Shown: piece by piece, positions 43,244 through 52,018 of the stretch
How positions within the stretch are numbered: position 1 is the stretch's first letter
Layout of the letters: each line of letters starts with the position of its first letter
Source of the DNA: CALAMD01 sp035301345
GTDB lineage: Bacteria; Bacillota; Bacilli; Bacillales; Amphibacillaceae
Assembly: GCA_035301345.1 (NCBI GenBank)
Contig: DATGUM010000037.1
Coordinates: forward strand, 62,001-126,000
Direction: 5' to 3'
DNA: 64,000 nt
Notes under the pieces: model-generated
Databases searched by the model: none
What the model saw: only the letters and a program-made list of their open reading frames with translations
What the model was told of the DNA's origin: nothing
Made by a program: the position numbers and the translations under genes

Positions 43244-44662
43244 CTATTTACTTTCCTGATCAATAACCCAATCCCTTCCTACAGTTGTACCTAAGTACTC
43301 ATCAGAATAATTCGAATCCAACTCGATTTGTGGGTGTCTCTTTAAATACCAAGTTTTCATTAAGAAATAATATCCAATTAACCCTATAGGAAACCCTATA
43401 ATATACATATAGTCTACAAATATGACTGAAAGACCTCCTGCTATAATCCAAGTAATCATACCAGCCCAATTGACACCGTTGTCATAGCGAAATTGACCGT
43501 CATGAGCATATAAATCTTTTACATTTAAACGTCGCTTCCGGATAAGATAATAGTCAGCAATAATAATCCCAGCAACAGGTGATAACACAGCTCCTAAATA
43601 TCCTAAAAATATCGTTAATTGATCAAGTATTGCCCATGGTTGAATTAATGTTCCAACAATCCCTGTTAAAATAAGTCCTCCAACATAGGGTAATTTAAAT
43701 TTAGCACCAGCATTAACGTACGTTAATGCTGCAGGTATTAAATTAGCTGGTGGGTTTGTTGACCACTGTGCAAGAATTACCATTACAAGTAATACAAGCA
43801 TAATAATTCCCGTTGACGTCTCCTGTATTACTTCAATAGGATTCCATAACCCTGTAGCTAACACACTCACAGCTCCTATAATTCCTATAAATGTTTGTAC
43901 AAATGGCAGCGAAGTTATATGTGGGAAAAAATTATTTATATTTCTCTTAAACCAATTCCTTTCATTTTGAGGAGCTTTTACGTATCTCGTAATATTCGGT
44001 ATATCAATTGCGACAGCTGCCCAGAATCCCATATTAGCAATCATGATTAGAAGCCAATTTGTACTATTTGTTGAGCCCGAATAAGATAACAAATCTATTC
44101 CTTTATCTCCAGATAAACTTACCATATCAAAGAAAATCCAAAGTGCTATTACCATAATAATAGGAGCTGCAATTACTGCTAATCTATCAACAGCTTTAAT
44201 TCCTAAAGCAGTATTAATAATTTGAACTGCAGCAAAAATAAAGTACCATGTTAACCATGAATCAAAGCCTGTTAATGCGCTTACAATATAATTTATAGCT
44301 ATTGCACCTAAATAAGTTAAAATTCCAAACCATATAGATGCAACAATTCCTCTCGTGACAGCTGGCAAGTGAACGCCAATAATCCCAAATGGTGCCCTTA
44401 GATATCCAGCAAATGATAATCCATGTTCTATTCCAATATCTCCACTTAAACTACTTACAATTGCAATAATTAAATTTGCAACAAAAATTGCTATTGCTAC
44501 TGTAAATAATGACATAGAATCAATTCCATTTGCTCCTATTTGAAAAGTTGCAATCATTACCGCCATACCTACCCAAATGTTAAAAAAACCATAGCCAGAA
44601 ATCACTTTGTCTTTTGATGTTGTTGGCAACATATCTTTTGACATTAAAGTCTTATTTCTCAT
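43244..44662 (-). CDS. NCS1 family nucleobase/hydantoin/allantoin permease
   Basis: The 472-residue protein has twelve hydrophobic segments and NCS1 features near the N-terminus, such as GYGFFNIWVGMAVMIATFQIGANGI and the GIEHGLSFAGYLRAPFGI stretch. NCS1 proteins (Mhp1, PucI, hyuP products) are Na+- or H+-coupled importers of hydantoins, allantoin, uracil or cytosine. It is the first gene of the operon and its promoter is of the -24/-12 type. The ATG follows AAGGGGG. Its place before a hydantoinase and a carbamoylase supports a cyclic amide substrate. Confidence 0.88.
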   Translation of the reverse strand: MRNKTLMSKDMLPTTSKDKVISGYGFFNIWVGMAVMIATFQIGANGIDSMSLFTVAIAIFVANLIIAIVSSLSGDIGIEHGLSFAGYLRAPFGIIGVHLPAVTRGIVASIWFGILTYLGAIAINYIVSALTGFDSWLTWYFIFAAVQIINTALGIKAVDRLAVIAAPIIMVIALWIFFDMVSLSGDKGIDLLSYSGSTNSTNWLLIMIANMGFWAAVAIDIPNITRYVKAPQNERNWFKRNINNFFPHITSLPFVQTFIGIIGAVSVLATGLWNPIEVIQETSTGIIMLVLLVMVILAQWSTNPPANLIPAALTYVNAGAKFKLPYVGGLILTGIVGTLIQPWAILDQLTIFLGYLGAVLSPVAGIIIADYYLIRKRRLNVKDLYAHDGQFRYDNGVNWAGMITWIIAGGLSVIFVDYMYIIGFPIGLIGYYFLMKTWYLKRHPQIELDSNYSDEYLGTTVGRDWVIDQESK

Positions 44663-44737
44663 GTGTTTTCCCCCTTAAATTATCCTTACACTTACTAATT
44701 ATTCAATACCAGATTTCCTCCCTTCAATTTTATACAA

Positions 44738-44753
44738 GCAAAAATCATGCCAA
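44738..44753 (-). promoter_or_regulatory. Sigma-54 (-24/-12) promoter for the permease operon
   Basis: On the minus strand the sequence TTGGCATGATTTTTGC matches the sigma-54 consensus, with GG and GC separated by exactly ten bases. It lies about 75 bases upstream of the permease ATG. The adjacent gene encodes a sigma-54-dependent activator, which strongly supports the assignment. Confidence 0.88.
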
Positions 44754-44797
44754 CTTAACAAATCCTTAAATGACGCCTCATTTAAGGATTTGTTAAG
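44754..44797. repeat. Perfect inverted repeat, 20-bp arms with 4-nt spacer, abutting the -24 element
   Basis: The left arm starts CTTAACAAATCC and ends AAATGA (44754-44773); the spacer is CGCC; the right arm (44778-44797) is its exact complement. It directly adjoins the -24 box. It has no T run on either side, so it is unlikely to be a simple terminator. It may be a regulator site or an RNA hairpin of the upstream transcript. Confidence 0.9.
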
Positions 44798-44826
44798 TAG
44801 ATTCTTTAATATTTTTAATGTTTAAA

Positions 44827-44843
44827 TGCATAACAATTATGCA
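44827..44843. promoter_or_regulatory. Candidate upstream activating site (TGCATAA-N3-TTATGCA)
   Basis: A perfect 7-bp dyad is centred near 44835, roughly 105-110 bases upstream of the expected sigma-54 start site, the usual distance for enhancer-binding protein sites. It lies just downstream of the regulator gene. Binding by the regulator is inferred only from position. Confidence 0.45.
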
Positions 44844-44890
44844 ATAACGCATAGAACCCTCTAATACAATAGAAGGCTCTATGCGTTATT
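44843..44890 (-). terminator. Hairpin at the end of the sigma-54 activator gene
   Basis: Arms AATAACGCATAGA and TCTATGCGTTATT with partial inner pairing (CCTCTA/TAGAAGG) overlap the activator stop codon. The T run is weak, so terminator function is likely but not certain. Confidence 0.6.
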
Positions 44891-46304
44891 TATATTTATT
44901 AAATTTTCTACTTATTGTTGATTGATTAACTTCTAATACTTTTGCAATCTCTGTAGTAGAACTATATTTTTCTCTGGCTAAAGACAGTAATTGCTTTTCA
45001 GCTAACTCTAAACACTTTTTAAGGGGTATAATCTTATTTACTTTTACTGATTCTTCATTTATCGAACATTTATGAAATTCCTCAGGAAGTAGATCGGATG
45101 AAATTTTTCTCTCATCAGAAGTAACTACAAGTCTTTCAACTATATTTTGTAATTCGCGAACATTTCCTGGCCAATCATATGATTGAAAGGCATGAAGTAT
45201 TTGAGGAGAAAACCTTCTGTCCGTAGTATGAGTTTCATTAAAATATTCAATAAAGTGGTTAGCTAATAATAATATATCTTCAGGGCGTTTACGAAGAGGA
45301 GGTATATTAATCGGTATAACATTTAATCGATAATATAAATCTTCTCTAAACCTACCTTTAGCAACTTCCTTTTTTAAATCAGTATTTGTCGCAGTAATAA
45401 TTCGCGCATCCACACTAATAGATCTCGTACCTCCAATACGCATCACTTCTTTTTCTTGCAAAACTCTTAATAACTTCACTTGTAGAGATAAAGGCATATC
45501 AGCAATTTCATCTAAAAATAATGTTCCATTATCAGCTAATTCAAATAAACCTGCTTTTCCTTTATTATTAGCACCTGTAAACGCCCCCTTCTCATAGCCA
45601 AACAGTTCAGATTCGAGAAGATTTTCGGGAATAGCCCCACAATTAATTTTCAAAAAAGCGTTTTCAGCTCTTGAACTGTTTTTGTGAATAAAGTTGGTTA
45701 TAACTTCTTTACCAACACCAGATTCACCCAAAATTAAAATTGTAGAATCAACAGTTGCTACTCGTTTAGCTAATTGAATAACCTTTTCCATTTGTGCATT
45801 GTTTGTTATAGTTTTTTGCTCAGTTTCTTTCTTTCTTAAAGATTTTAATTCTTCTTTATACCCTTCTATTATTTTACGCATTTCTTCCATTTCAGATTTT
45901 ATTTTACTTACTTGTGTAACGTTTCGTGAAGCATTTATAACACGAATAATGTTTCCTTTATTATCCTTTATAGGAATCCCTGTTACCATCAAACGTATAC
46001 CAGATGCGGTAGTTTGAATTCTTGATATCTTTTCTCCTGTTTCTAAAACTAGACGTGTAACTGAGGTGGAGTAAACACCTTCTTCCTCTAAATCATAGAC
46101 ATTTTTCCCAACAAGCTCACTCTCTTTTTTTCCATATAAATGCTCACTTAGGGGAGTTACACGAAGTGTTTTACCTTTAGCATCTGATACATAAATAACA
46201 TCATATGATGAATCAAACATATCTACTAAATCCATAATAAGTTGATCAGAATATAAATAATTAGATAGCTGATTAGAATTATTTTCTTGACTTTTATTTG
46301 TCAT
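44886..46304 (-). CDS. Sigma-54-dependent transcriptional activator with PAS domain
   Basis: The 472-residue protein is a bacterial enhancer-binding protein. An N-terminal PAS sensor (about 25-135, with SYDVIYVSDAKGKTLRV) precedes a short coiled coil. The AAA+ domain (about 165-395) has Walker A LILGESGVGKEV, GAFTGA in YEKGAFTGANNKG (sigma-54 contact), Walker B GTLFLDEIAD, and an arginine finger region in REDLYYRLNVIPI. A C-terminal helix-turn-helix (SSTTEIAKVLEVNQSTISRKF) ends the protein. Start is ATG 46304 after AAAGGTG, not the adjoining TTG. It precedes the permease operon, which has a matching -24/-12 promoter, so it most likely senses the cyclic amide or a breakdown product. Confidence 0.93.
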   Translation of the reverse strand: MTNKSQENNSNQLSNYLYSDQLIMDLVDMFDSSYDVIYVSDAKGKTLRVTPLSEHLYGKKESELVGKNVYDLEEEGVYSTSVTRLVLETGEKISRIQTTASGIRLMVTGIPIKDNKGNIIRVINASRNVTQVSKIKSEMEEMRKIIEGYKEELKSLRKKETEQKTITNNAQMEKVIQLAKRVATVDSTILILGESGVGKEVITNFIHKNSSRAENAFLKINCGAIPENLLESELFGYEKGAFTGANNKGKAGLFELADNGTLFLDEIADMPLSLQVKLLRVLQEKEVMRIGGTRSISVDARIITATNTDLKKEVAKGRFREDLYYRLNVIPINIPPLRKRPEDILLLANHFIEYFNETHTTDRRFSPQILHAFQSYDWPGNVRELQNIVERLVVTSDERKISSDLLPEEFHKCSINEESVKVNKIIPLKKCLELAEKQLLSLAREKYSSTTEIAKVLEVNQSTISRKFNKYK

Positions 46305-46380
46305 CAATATTCTACACCTTTCTCTTGCACCTGAATGTACACCTAAGAGAATACTCCTTAATAAAATAATTTGTTAACAT

Positions 46381-47142
46381 TTAATGTATTCTCTCTGGAT
46401 CAATAAAGTCATACCCTTTTTCACTCAATCCATTAACAATACTTTCAAGTGCATCATTCGTCCATTCGCGATCATGCATTAATATATTTGCGCCATCTTT
46501 TAAATACTCACTATCAATTGTTACACTAGAAAGTGCTTCAGCGTCCATATATTGCTGTTCCCAATCATACCCAAATGTCCAGTTCATCAATAACATATCT
46601 TCTTTTTCAATGAGTTTTCTAGAATATTCTGTGTTTTCTCCGAATGGTGCCCTGAAAAATTTCGGTTTTTCGCCTGTTATTTCTTCGACCATTTCATTCA
46701 CTCGGATAATTTCATTCTTTTGCTCTTCTTCAGATAACGTCGTTAAGTTCTCATGGCTATACGTATGGTTACCAATCGTAAAGCCTAATTCATATATTTC
46801 CTTTAACATATTTCGTTGCTCTTCACTTTCTAAAAAATGACCGTTCACAAAAAATATCGCTTGTACATCCAATTGACTAAGTGTTTCAGCCATTTCTAAT
46901 GAATAACGTTCAGGGGCATCATCAATTGTTAATAAAACAGCTCGTTCCGCTTCGTCATCTGAGACGATCGACCAGTCTGCTGCAATTTCATATGTTTTAT
47001 CATTGACTAAGCGATCTGCTACATTTAACTGCCTATCAATGATTGAAAGTGATTGATGATCATGAGCTGTTTTCTCGTTTGGTGTTTGCTCGCAACCTGC
47101 AACGAGTATTAAAGTAAATAACAATAAGAATGTTTTTTTCAT
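46381..47142 (-). CDS. Polysaccharide deacetylase family lipoprotein
   Basis: The 253-residue product starts with a lipoprotein signal (MKKTFLLLFTLILVAGC, lipid on Cys17) and is followed by a NodB-type carbohydrate esterase 4 domain. Motifs present are VLLTIDDAPERY (TFDD position, here TIDDAP), the zinc His pair in GNHTYSHENL, and FFRAPFGENT (RxPxG). Members deacetylate peptidoglycan or chitin-like polymers outside the membrane. Substitution of Phe by Ile in the TFDD motif is mild. It lies downstream of pdhD behind a strong hairpin, so it is probably separate from the pdh operon. Confidence 0.88.
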   Translation of the reverse strand: MKKTFLLLFTLILVAGCEQTPNEKTAHDHQSLSIIDRQLNVADRLVNDKTYEIAADWSIVSDDEAERAVLLTIDDAPERYSLEMAETLSQLDVQAIFFVNGHFLESEEQRNMLKEIYELGFTIGNHTYSHENLTTLSEEEQKNEIIRVNEMVEEITGEKPKFFRAPFGENTEYSRKLIEKEDMLLMNWTFGYDWEQQYMDAEALSSVTIDSEYLKDGANILMHDREWTNDALESIVNGLSEKGYDFIDPERIH

Positions 47143-47173
47143 GTCAGCACCACCATGATGTTTTTAAAGATGA

Positions 47174-47218
47174 ATAAGCTAGAGACTTTTCAGTAAACAC
47201 CGGAAGTCTCTAGCTTAT
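47174..47218 (-). terminator. Terminator after pdhD
   Basis: Perfect 15-bp arms (ATAAGCTAGAGACTT and complement) with a 15-nt loop. The T run is short, but stem strength and position support termination of pdhABCD. Confidence 0.8.
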
Positions 47219-47237
47219 ATTTTATCGTATACTCAAA

Positions 47238-48647
47238 TTATATAATATGAATTGGCTGACCGAGAGCAACTTCTGCTGCTTCCATTGTCACTTCTGCCAA
47301 TGTAGGATGTGCATGAATGGTTAATGCAATATCTTCTGCAGTCATACCTGCTTCAATCGCTAAGCCAATTTCTGCAATAACGTCACTTGCATTTGGTCCA
47401 ACGATTTGTGCACCAATGACGAGTCCGTCATCTTCACGTGTAATAAGTTTTAAGAACCCATCACTATCATTTAATGATAACGCTCTTCCATTTGCACCGA
47501 ATGGGAATTTAGAAGACTTCGCATCGTACCCTTCTTCTTTTGCTTCTTCAAGCGTATAACCGACTGTCGCAATTTCTGGATCAGAGAAAACAACAGCTGG
47601 CATTGCTAAATAATCAATTTCTGATTTTTCACCACTAATTGCTTCTGCAGCAATCTTACCTTCATAAGATGCTTTATGAGCTAATGGTTGTCCTTTTACG
47701 ATGTCACCGATCGCATAAATATTTGAAACGCTTGAACGGCATTGGTTATCTATTTCAACGAGACCGCGGTCATCAAGTTTCACGCCCACTTGTTCTAAAC
47801 CAATATCCGCAGTGTTTGGTCTTCTACCAACAGTTACTAATACGTAATCAGCTTCAATCGTTTGTTCTTTATCTTTCGCTTCATACGTCACTTTAACACC
47901 GTCTGCAGACTCTTCAACACCTTTAGCAGTCGCTTTCGTTACAATTTTAACGCCTTTGTTTTTGAGGCGACGTTTAACAATCTGTGTCATCTGTCTTTCA
48001 AACATACCGTTAAATAAGTCTTTTCCACCTTCAACAATTGTTACTTCTGACCCTAAGTTCGCATAAGCTGAGCCGAGTTCAACGCCGATATAGCCTCCAC
48101 CGACGACAACAAGCTTTTCAGGTACTTCTTTTAAGTTAAGTGCTCCTGTCGAATCAAGCACGCGATCAGAGTACTTGAAGCTTGGAATTTCAATAGGTGT
48201 TGACCCTGTAGCAATAATACAGTCTTTAAAAGTGTATGTTTGTGAATGAGATTCATCCATTACACGCACATTATTTTCATCAACAAAGTAAACTTCACCT
48301 TTGACAATATCTACTTTATTTCCTTTAAGTAAGGATTCTACCCCACCTGTTAGACGATTGACGATTTTCCCTTTCCATTCTTGTACTTTATCAAAGTCCA
48401 CCGAATGACCTTCTGTCGTAATCCCCATATCTGCATTTCCTTGAGCTGCCTGAACTTGGGCACCTGCTTGGATAAGCGCTTTTGACGGAATACAACCGAC
48501 GTTTAAACAAACGCCACCTAAAGTTCCTTTATCGACAATCGTTACTTTTTGACCGAGTTGAGCGGCACGAATAGCAGCAACATAACCACCTGGACCAGCT
48601 CCGACGACTAACGTATCTGTTTCAATTGGGAAATCTCCAACTACCAT
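47238..48647 (-). CDS. pdhD: Dihydrolipoamide dehydrogenase (E3)
   Basis: E3 reoxidises dihydrolipoamide and passes electrons to NAD+ through FAD and a redox disulfide. The 469-residue product has the FAD-binding VVGAGPGGYVAAIRAAQLG and the active disulfide GGVCLNVGCIPSKAL. The NAD-binding VVVGGGYIGVELGSAYANLG and the C-terminal dimer interface with the catalytic pair HAHPTLAE complete it. It follows pdhC by three bases and is the last gene before a hairpin terminator. Confidence 0.97.
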   Translation of the reverse strand: MVVGDFPIETDTLVVGAGPGGYVAAIRAAQLGQKVTIVDKGTLGGVCLNVGCIPSKALIQAGAQVQAAQGNADMGITTEGHSVDFDKVQEWKGKIVNRLTGGVESLLKGNKVDIVKGEVYFVDENNVRVMDESHSQTYTFKDCIIATGSTPIEIPSFKYSDRVLDSTGALNLKEVPEKLVVVGGGYIGVELGSAYANLGSEVTIVEGGKDLFNGMFERQMTQIVKRRLKNKGVKIVTKATAKGVEESADGVKVTYEAKDKEQTIEADYVLVTVGRRPNTADIGLEQVGVKLDDRGLVEIDNQCRSSVSNIYAIGDIVKGQPLAHKASYEGKIAAEAISGEKSEIDYLAMPAVVFSDPEIATVGYTLEEAKEEGYDAKSSKFPFGANGRALSLNDSDGFLKLITREDDGLVIGAQIVGPNASDVIAEIGLAIEAGMTAEDIALTIHAHPTLAEVTMEAAEVALGQPIHII

Positions 48648-48650
48648 ATT

Positions 48651-49931
48651 TTACGCCTCCATCATTATTAGTTGTGGATCATTTAAAATTCGCTTGATTT
48701 GATTCAATGCCATCTGTGCATTAGCACCATCAACAATTCGATGATCAAATACGAGTGATAAAGCTAACATTGGCGCAACGACGACTTCACCATCACGAAC
48801 GATTGGTTTTTCCGCAATTCGACCAATACCAAGAATCGATGCTTCTGGATAGTTTAAAACTGGAGTAAACCATTGCCCTCCTGCCGAACCGATATTCGTA
48901 ATTGTTGATGAACCACCTTGCATCTCATTTGGTGCAAGCTTACCTTCACGTGCTTTTGCACCAAGTTCATTAATTTCTTTTGAAATTTCAAAGATTGACT
49001 TGCGGTCAGCATTTTTCACCACTGGGACGAGTAGTCCTTGCTCTGTATCAGCTGCAATTCCGATATTGTAATAATGCTTATAAACGATTTCTTCTGTTTC
49101 ATCATCTACTGCTGCATTTAACATCGGGAATTTTTTCAGTGCCGAAACGAGTGCTTTAACGACGTACGGTAAATAAGTTAATTTAATATCTTGCTCTGCC
49201 GCAACTTCTTTAAATGCTCCTCGATGTTCTACTAATTTAGAAACGTCTACTTCATCAAGTAACGTGACATGTGGTGCATTCGTTTTCGAACGAACCATCG
49301 CTTCAGAAATAACTTTTCTAATGCCGCGAATTTTTTCACGTGTTTCTGGATAGTCACCTTCTGAAGAAACTGTTTGTGCTTGTGAACTAGTAGCTGCTTC
49401 TCCCGCTTCGTCAGATGTCTGAGTTTCAGAGCTTGTCACTTGGTCACCTGATAAGAACGCATCGATATCTTCTTTTAAAATTCTACCATTTTTACCCGAA
49501 CCAGAAACGTCAGAAATAACAACCGCTTGTTCGCGCGCATATTTTCTAACAGATGGCATGGCAATGACACGTCCACCTTTATCTGTCGTTTGCTCTGGAG
49601 CCGTTTCTTCTACGTCTTCTTTCGCTTCTGTTTGCTCTGGTGCCGCTTCTGCTTCTTCATCAGCTGCATCACTTGACTCTTCGTTCTCATAACCTTCAGC
49701 ATCAATTGATACGAGCGTGTCACCAACGACTGCAACCGTTCCTTCGTCTACATAAATCTTTTTAATCGTACCTTCTACAGGAGAAGGGATTTCTACAACT
49801 GCTTTATCATTTTGTACTTCACAAAGGGGATCATCTTCTTGGATATCGTCGCCAACTTTAACGAACCACTTTAAAATTTCACCTTCATGAATTCCTTCAC
49901 CAATATCTGGTAATTTAAATTCAAATGCCAT
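48651..49931 (-). CDS. pdhC: Dihydrolipoyllysine-residue acetyltransferase (E2)
   Basis: E2 forms the core of the pyruvate dehydrogenase complex and transfers acetyl groups to CoA. The 426-residue product has one lipoyl domain (about 1-78, lipoyl-Lys in CEVQNDKAVVEIPSP) and an acidic Glu/Ala linker. The peripheral subunit-binding domain (about 120-160, AMPSVRKYAREQ) and a catalytic domain ending with LSLVFDHRIVDGA (catalytic His and Asp) follow. A single lipoyl domain is normal for this genus group. It lies 25 bases after pdhB. Confidence 0.96.
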   Translation of the reverse strand: MAFEFKLPDIGEGIHEGEILKWFVKVGDDIQEDDPLCEVQNDKAVVEIPSPVEGTIKKIYVDEGTVAVVGDTLVSIDAEGYENEESSDAADEEAEAAPEQTEAKEDVEETAPEQTTDKGGRVIAMPSVRKYAREQAVVISDVSGSGKNGRILKEDIDAFLSGDQVTSSETQTSDEAGEAATSSQAQTVSSEGDYPETREKIRGIRKVISEAMVRSKTNAPHVTLLDEVDVSKLVEHRGAFKEVAAEQDIKLTYLPYVVKALVSALKKFPMLNAAVDDETEEIVYKHYYNIGIAADTEQGLLVPVVKNADRKSIFEISKEINELGAKAREGKLAPNEMQGGSSTITNIGSAGGQWFTPVLNYPEASILGIGRIAEKPIVRDGEVVVAPMLALSLVFDHRIVDGANAQMALNQIKRILNDPQLIMMEA

Positions 49932-49956
49932 TGTATTACCTCCTTGTCAATTAAAA

Positions 49957-50934
49957 TTAATAGTTAATGGATTCTTTTACTTTTTCTACAATATCTTCAT
50001 GATTTGGCAACCAAGTATCTTCAGCTGCTGCAAATGGATAGATTGTATCTGGCGCTGTCACACGGTAAACAGGAGCTTCTAAATGTAATATTGCACGTTC
50101 CTGAATTTCTGCTACAACATTCGCTGCCACTCCTGCTTGTCTTTGCGCTTCTTGCACGACAATTGCGCGATTCGTCTTCTTAACAGATTCTACAATCGTA
50201 TCAATATCAATTGGTGACACTGTACGTAAATCAATCACTTCAACTGATATATCTTCCTTTTCTAATTCTTCTGCTGCTTTTAACGATGCATGAACCATTG
50301 CACCGTAAGTTACTATTGTAACATCTGTTCCTTCACGTTTCACGTCTGCTTTACCTAATTCGATTGTGTACGCTTCTTCAGGTACTTCTTCTCTAAACGA
50401 ACGATATAGTTTCATATGTTCCAAAAATACGACTGGATCATTATCTCGAATAGATGCAATTAATAATCCCTTAGCATCATAAGGTGTTGATGGAATAACT
50501 ACTTTAAGTCCTGGCGACTGAGCCATTAATCCTTCTAATGAATCTGCGTGCATTTCTGGTGTTTGCACACCACCACCAAATGGTGAACGAATCGTAACAG
50601 GCGCAGTTTCAGTTCCACCTGAACGATAACGCATTCTTGATAATTGCCCACTAATTGAATCCATCACTTCAAATACGAAGCCGAAAAACTGGATTTCTGG
50701 AACGGGTCGAAATCCTTCAATTGAAAGACCAACAGCCAGTCCACCAATAGCAGATTCTGCAAGTGGTGTATCAAATACACGATCTTCTCCAAATTCTTTT
50801 TGCAAACCTTCTGTTGCACGGAAAACTCCTCCGTTATGGCCAACGTCTTCTCCAAAGACGAGTACGTTTTCATCATTCTTTAGTTCTGTATGAAGTGCGT
50901 TCGTAATTGCTTGAATCATAGTCATTTGAGCCAT
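49957..50934 (-). CDS. pdhB: Pyruvate dehydrogenase E1 component subunit beta
   Basis: E1-beta pairs with E1-alpha to decarboxylate pyruvate on thiamine diphosphate. The 325-residue product starts MAQMTMIQAITNAL and has LVFGEDVGHNGGVFRATEGL, DTPLAESAIGGLAVGLS, and the FGGGVQTPEMHADSLEG block. The C-terminal transketolase-like domain has IDLRTVSPIDIDTIV. ATG 50934, right after the pdhA stop and behind GGAGTCG, gives the usual N-terminus; the frame's longer extension into pdhA is ignored. Confidence 0.96.
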   Translation of the reverse strand: MAQMTMIQAITNALHTELKNDENVLVFGEDVGHNGGVFRATEGLQKEFGEDRVFDTPLAESAIGGLAVGLSIEGFRPVPEIQFFGFVFEVMDSISGQLSRMRYRSGGTETAPVTIRSPFGGGVQTPEMHADSLEGLMAQSPGLKVVIPSTPYDAKGLLIASIRDNDPVVFLEHMKLYRSFREEVPEEAYTIELGKADVKREGTDVTIVTYGAMVHASLKAAEELEKEDISVEVIDLRTVSPIDIDTIVESVKKTNRAIVVQEAQRQAGVAANVVAEIQERAILHLEAPVYRVTAPDTIYPFAAAEDTWLPNHEDIVEKVKESINY

Positions 50935-50935
50935 T

Positions 50936-52018
50936 TTACTTCGACTCCTTTTCTTTATATTCTTCATATTGTTCTTTTAAGTTTGCTGGTAGTTCTTCAA
51001 ACATGTGAGAAATAAAATCTGTCACTTTTTGTTTTGGATAAGCGTCTGCTTTTTTAATTGCTTCACGAATTTCTTCTTTCGCTTGCTCTATCACTGCATT
51101 TTCTTCGTCCTCTGTCCATAAGCCTTTCTCTTCTAAATAAAGGCGGAAGCGAACGATTGGGTCTTTCTTTTCCCATTCATTATCTAAATCATCTGAACGG
51201 TAACGCGTTGGGTCGTCTCCAGCCATTGTATGCGGTCCGTAACGATACGTTAAAGCTTCAATTAAAGTCGGACCTCCACCTTCAATAGCTTTATCACGTG
51301 CATGCTTTGTTACAGCGTATACAGCTAACGGATCCATACCGTCCACTTGATAACCTTCCATACCTGCTGCAACTGCCTTTTGTGCTAATGTCTTCGCTGA
51401 CGTCTGCTTTTCAACAGGGACTGAAATCGCGAAGTAGTTATTTTGCACAATGAAAATACCTGGCACTTGATAAGCACCAGCAAAGTTTAAACCTTCATAA
51501 AAATCACCTTGTGACGTCCCGCCGTCACCTGTATAAGTGATTGCAACTGATTTCTTACCACGTAACTTCATTCCTAAAGCGACACCTGCTGCTTGAACGT
51601 ATTGAGCACCAATAATTATTTGTGGGCTCAGCGCTCTTACACCTTCAGGCATTTCGTTTCCGTGGAAATGTCCACGTGAAAATAAGAACGCTTGGTATAG
51701 TGGTAATCCGTGCCAGATTAACTGTGGTACGTCACGGTATCCTGGTAAAATATAATCGCCCTTCTCTAGAGCAAATTGACTCGCTAACTGTGAAGCTTCT
51801 TGTCCTGCTGTAGGTGCATAGAAACCTAGTCTACCTTGACGGTTTAATGCAATCGATCGCTGGTCAAGTACACGTGTATAAACCATTCGTCTCATTAATT
51901 CTTTTAAATCTTCATCTGACAAATCTGGTTCCAGTTCTTTATTAACAATCTTTCCTTCTTCATTTAAAATTTGAATCGTCTCAAATTGACTTTCAATTTG
52001 TGATAACTTTTGTTCCAT
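50936..52018 (-). CDS. pdhA: Pyruvate dehydrogenase E1 component subunit alpha
   Basis: E1-alpha carries most of the thiamine diphosphate site. The 360-residue product has the thiamine motif YTGDGGTSQGDFYEGLNFAGAYQVPGIF beginning near residue 170 (GDG...N pattern, described in part here), and EALTYRYGPHTMAGDDPTRYR, whose surface loop is typical of the alpha subunit. Length is normal for the Bacillus-type enzyme. It heads the pdhABCD operon; pdhB follows with its ATG two bases after the stop. Confidence 0.96.
   Translation of the reverse strand: MEQKLSQIESQFETIQILNEEGKIVNKELEPDLSDEDLKELMRRMVYTRVLDQRSIALNRQGRLGFYAPTAGQEASQLASQFALEKGDYILPGYRDVPQLIWHGLPLYQAFLFSRGHFHGNEMPEGVRALSPQIIIGAQYVQAAGVALGMKLRGKKSVAITYTGDGGTSQGDFYEGLNFAGAYQVPGIFIVQNNYFAISVPVEKQTSAKTLAQKAVAAGMEGYQVDGMDPLAVYAVTKHARDKAIEGGGPTLIEALTYRYGPHTMAGDDPTRYRSDDLDNEWEKKDPIVRFRLYLEEKGLWTEDEENAVIEQAKEEIREAIKKADAYPKQKVTDFISHMFEELPANLKEQYEEYKEKESK

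Noticed and set aside
44754..44797. Treating the 20-bp-arm palindrome as a standard terminator
   Set aside because: There is no T run on either strand and a separate hairpin already sits at the end of the activator gene.
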